Below are positions 26,487 through 28,507 of a stretch of DNA of 28,507 nt, piece by piece. Both the position numbers and the translations under genes were made by a program. The notes beneath the pieces are model-generated. The model was given only the letters and a program-made list of their open reading frames with translations, ran no database searches and had not been told where the DNA came from. This DNA comes from Kuafuiihalomonas phototrophica (GTDB taxonomy: Bacteria; Myxococcota; Kuafuiibacteriia; Kuafuiibacteriales; Kuafuiibacteriaceae): assembly GCA_031800475.1 (NCBI GenBank), contig DAPKRQ010000114.1, forward strand, positions 1 through 28,507, in the 5' to 3' direction. Position 1 is the stretch's first letter. The number at the start of each line of letters is the position of its first letter.

Positions 26487-28273
26487 CGGACGCGAGCCAC
26501 TCGAACGAACTTGCCCGGTCGATTCGGATCCGGAGCGAACCACGCCGGCGTTCCGTCCACGTCGCGCCCGAGGCGCGCGTTCGGGGTGGGGGGAGCCTCC
26601 GAGTCCGCAGCCTTCATCTCGGGCTGGGGAAAGAATCCGAGTTCTTGCATGTCCAGTACTGCGCCGACCAAGGCCTTTTCCACGAGTTCAAGGTCTTCAT
26701 CGGTGTGGGCCAGTGTCAAAAAGATCGGTCGCCCTTCGAGGATGTGCACACCGCGCAGTCGGGCGCAGTGAAAAAACAGCCCGCCGAAAGGAGAGTCGCT
26801 CGTGACGTCGAGTTTCATGAGGGAGCCGAAGTTCCGCAGATAGAGCGGGGCATCCACTCGAGCGAACGCAGCCTTCAGCCGCTCGACGAAGGCGTCAGAG
26901 CGAGCATTGAGCCCTCGCTGCAGCTCTGGGCCCGCCGATGCCATGTGGTCGAGACACGCCTCGGCAGCAGCGAGGGCCAGGGGATGGCGGACGAAGGTTC
27001 CCGCGAAGTAGGTCACGCCTACCTCCGGAATGGAGTCGTCTCCGTATGCGAAAGTCCCCCCGTCGAGCGCGTCCATGAATCGGCGCTTTCCCGCGATGGC
27101 GCCGATCGGGAGCCCACCTCCGAAGGCCTTGCCGTAGGTGCCGATGTCGGCGTCGATCCCGAACCACTCTTGAGATCCTCGGGGAGCGATCCGAAAGCCG
27201 GTGACCACCTCGTCCATGATCATGGCCACGCCGTGCTTTGCGGTGATCTCCCGGACGCGATGCAGGAAGTCACGGGGCTGAAGCTCTGGCCGGCGGCTTT
27301 GAACCGGTTCGACGAGCACTGCTGCCAGACCGGGGCCGCGTTCGTCGATGATCCGAAGGGAGTCCTCCGAGTCGTAGTCCAGCACGGTGATGTTTGCGAC
27401 CGCTTCCCTCGGAATACCGGCTGCTGCCGGCATCGAGCGCAAAGACGGTGTCCCCCGCACGACCACCTCGTCGAAGATACCGTGGTAGCCGCCTGCGAAC
27501 ATGACGATTTCGTCGTTGCCGGTGATCGTTCTCGCGGTTCGTACCGCGCCCAAGACCGCCTCCGAGCCGGTGCTGCAGAACGCCACCCGTTCCTGCCCGA
27601 CCATCTCGACAAACTTTTTGGCCACCCGACCCGTCAATGCGGATTGCGGTCCGATTTCGATACCCTGGTCGATCTGACGCTTCACCGCTTCTCGAACGAA
27701 ATCGGGGCTGTAGCCGAAGAAGTTGGAGCCGAAACCATTGACCATGTCGACGTAGCGATTGCCGTCCACGTCCCACAAGTGGACGCCCCGAGAACGCTCG
27801 ATGACGAGGGGATAGGTGATCTCTTTGAGGTCCGGGCGAAAGCCCGATACGACCCGCGGATCGGCCAGCACGGATCGGTGGGCTGCAGTCTGCTGTTTGG
27901 ACTTCGAAGTCTGCCGGACGTACTTGGCCACGAAGTCCTGCAGCCGCTTCTTGGTTTCGGGGTCGTTCTTTTGCGCTTGTCGCTCGATGCGGGCTTGGGC
28001 CCCAAAGGGCTTCACCGTCTTCCCGTCCGGGTTGATGTTGGCGGGTCCCTTGCTCTCGGCCGGCCTTTGCGAGGCGTTCGAGGTCGCCGGTTCGGCCGGC
28101 GAGGAAGCCGGCTCGGGCGCGGCCGGCGAGGGAGCCGGATTGGGCTCTGGCCGCGGCTCCGCCGCCGCTTCGGGCTGCGCGATGCCGGGGGCTCGGACCT
28201 GCATCGGCTGGCCCAACAAAGCCTGCAACTGCTGCTGCATCAGGCTCAGCTGGGTCACCAGCACGTCGGTCAA
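26483..28273 (-). CDS. PKS-type class III aminotransferase (AMT), 5' end likely truncated
   Basis: About 596 aa from a TTG at 28273 (GTG 28264 is equally possible). The N-terminus is an amphipathic helix (TQLSLMQQQLQAL), then a Pro/Ala/Glu spacer, then the segment SVLADPRVVSGFRPDLKEITYP and LWDVDGNRYVDMVNGFG. This opening is typical of AMT domains built into lipopeptide PKS/NRPS chains, not of HemL. The PLP enzyme core shows FCSTGSEAV, IMDEVVTGFR and the cofactor lysine in TYGKAFGGG (Lys382). Such AMTs transaminate a beta-keto thioester on a carrier to a beta-amine. Upstream in-frame codons to 28483 read as a shadow of another frame. The gene may have lost its 5' part (a carrier domain is expected there). 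Confidence 0.9.
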   Translation of the reverse strand: MTDVLVTQLSLMQQQLQALLGQPMQVRAPGIAQPEAAAEPRPEPNPAPSPAAPEPASSPAEPATSNASQRPAESKGPANINPDGKTVKPFGAQARIERQAQKNDPETKKRLQDFVAKYVRQTSKSKQQTAAHRSVLADPRVVSGFRPDLKEITYPLVIERSRGVHLWDVDGNRYVDMVNGFGSNFFGYSPDFVREAVKRQIDQGIEIGPQSALTGRVAKKFVEMVGQERVAFCSTGSEAVLGAVRTARTITGNDEIVMFAGGYHGIFDEVVVRGTPSLRSMPAAAGIPREAVANITVLDYDSEDSLRIIDERGPGLAAVLVEPVQSRRPELQPRDFLHRVREITAKHGVAMIMDEVVTGFRIAPRGSQEWFGIDADIGTYGKAFGGGLPIGAIAGKRRFMDALDGGTFAYGDDSIPEVGVTYFAGTFVRHPLALAAAEACLDHMASAGPELQRGLNARSDAFVERLKAAFARVDAPLYLRNFGSLMKLDVTSDSPFGGLFFHCARLRGVHILEGRPIFLTLAHTDEDLELVEKALVGAVLDMQELGFFPQPEMKAADSEAPPTPNARLGRDVDGTPAWFAPDPNRPGKFVRVARVR

Positions 28274-28310
28274 CCCGTCCCCGGTGGCCGCAGGTCCGGG
28301 GACGTGGAAG

Positions 28311-28472
28311 ACCGCCGGTGGTGCTGAGCTCGCGCTTGAGTTTCTGCAATTCGACGAAAAGCACCGACATTTCCTGACGGATATCGGCCAGCGTCTGTTC
28401 CCTGTCCTGCGCGTGGCCCGCGCCGGACGTGGCCAGAACGGCAACCAAGATTCCAATCCACACCCGGCGCAT
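28311..28472 (-). pseudogene. ybgF: N-terminal fragment of a YbgF/CpoB-type tol-pal protein
   Basis: ATG 28472 with AAGGGAG 10 bases upstream opens a frame that begins with a signal peptide (cleavage after GHA). It continues with a helix typical of YbgF N-termini (LADIRQEMSVLFVELQ, then KRELSTTGG). This wording resembles Rhodobacterales YbgF proteins as I remember them. After about 54 residues the frame turns into the shadow of the aminotransferase gene, and the TPR part of YbgF is absent. Either ybgF was broken by the cluster or the contig is joined here. The window ends 35 bases upstream, so tol-pal neighbours cannot be seen. Confidence 0.5.
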
Positions 28473-28507
28473 GACGGCGACACTCCCTTAACTGGTCGGA
28501 CCCGCCG

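Noticed and set aside
26483..28273. Aminotransferase as HemL (glutamate-1-semialdehyde aminomutase)
   Set aside because: The fold is shared, but the N-terminal linker, the LADPR segment and overlap with an NRPS gene fit a PKS-type AMT.
26645..28327. 560-codon plus-strand frame opposite the aminotransferase
   Set aside because: It mirrors a gene with all catalytic motifs; composition is His/Asp/Gly/Val-rich and shadow-like.

Overview
The window is very GC-rich DNA that looks like Myxococcota (deltaproteobacterial type). Signs of this are a zinc-ribbon Ser/Thr kinase with a Gly/Ser-rich tail, a TPR/PEGA-type membrane protein, a Cys-rich repeat lipoprotein, frequent TTG/GTG starts, and a hybrid NRPS/PKS cluster. 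No rRNA, tRNA, CRISPR array or insertion sequence was found.

Layout. (1) 1-4.3 kb, plus strand: the end of a Gly-rich protein, then kinase, TPR/PEGA protein and Cys-rich lipoprotein, the last three joined by overlapping TTGA stop/start junctions. (2) 4.3-5.9 kb, minus: a voltage-gated K+ channel with a C-terminal zinc ribbon behind a beta-barrel-like exported protein. (3) 5.9-9.5 kb, plus: an ATP/ADP-translocase-like transporter with a HEAT tail, overlapping a protein with two cNMP-binding folds. (4) 9.5-16.6 kb, minus: housekeeping-type genes, namely a periplasmic coiled-coil protein, YghU-type glutathione transferase, DUF445 membrane protein, YkuD L,D-transpeptidase, RhlE-like DEAD-box helicase and ZIP metal transporter. 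(5) 16.8-28.3 kb, minus: a biosynthetic cluster in transcription order aminotransferase (AMT), C-A-PCP-TE NRPS, TylF-like methyltransferase, and A-PCP-KS-AT hybrid. (6) At the right edge a short YbgF-type N-terminus (28311-28472) abuts the aminotransferase gene out of frame.

How the cluster could work (inference). The A-PCP-KS-AT protein would activate an Asn/Asp-like amino acid and extend it with malonate. The AMT would turn the beta-keto group into a beta-amine. The C-A-PCP-TE protein would add a glycine-like residue and release the product through a thioesterase with a Cys nucleophile. The methyltransferase would tailor it. Gene order is not collinear with this route. No carrier protein follows the KS-AT in any gene seen here, and no PPTase, MbtH or exporter is present. 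The YbgF/AMT junction suggests that the upstream end of the cluster was cut by recombination or by an assembly join, which may be why the carrier is missing.
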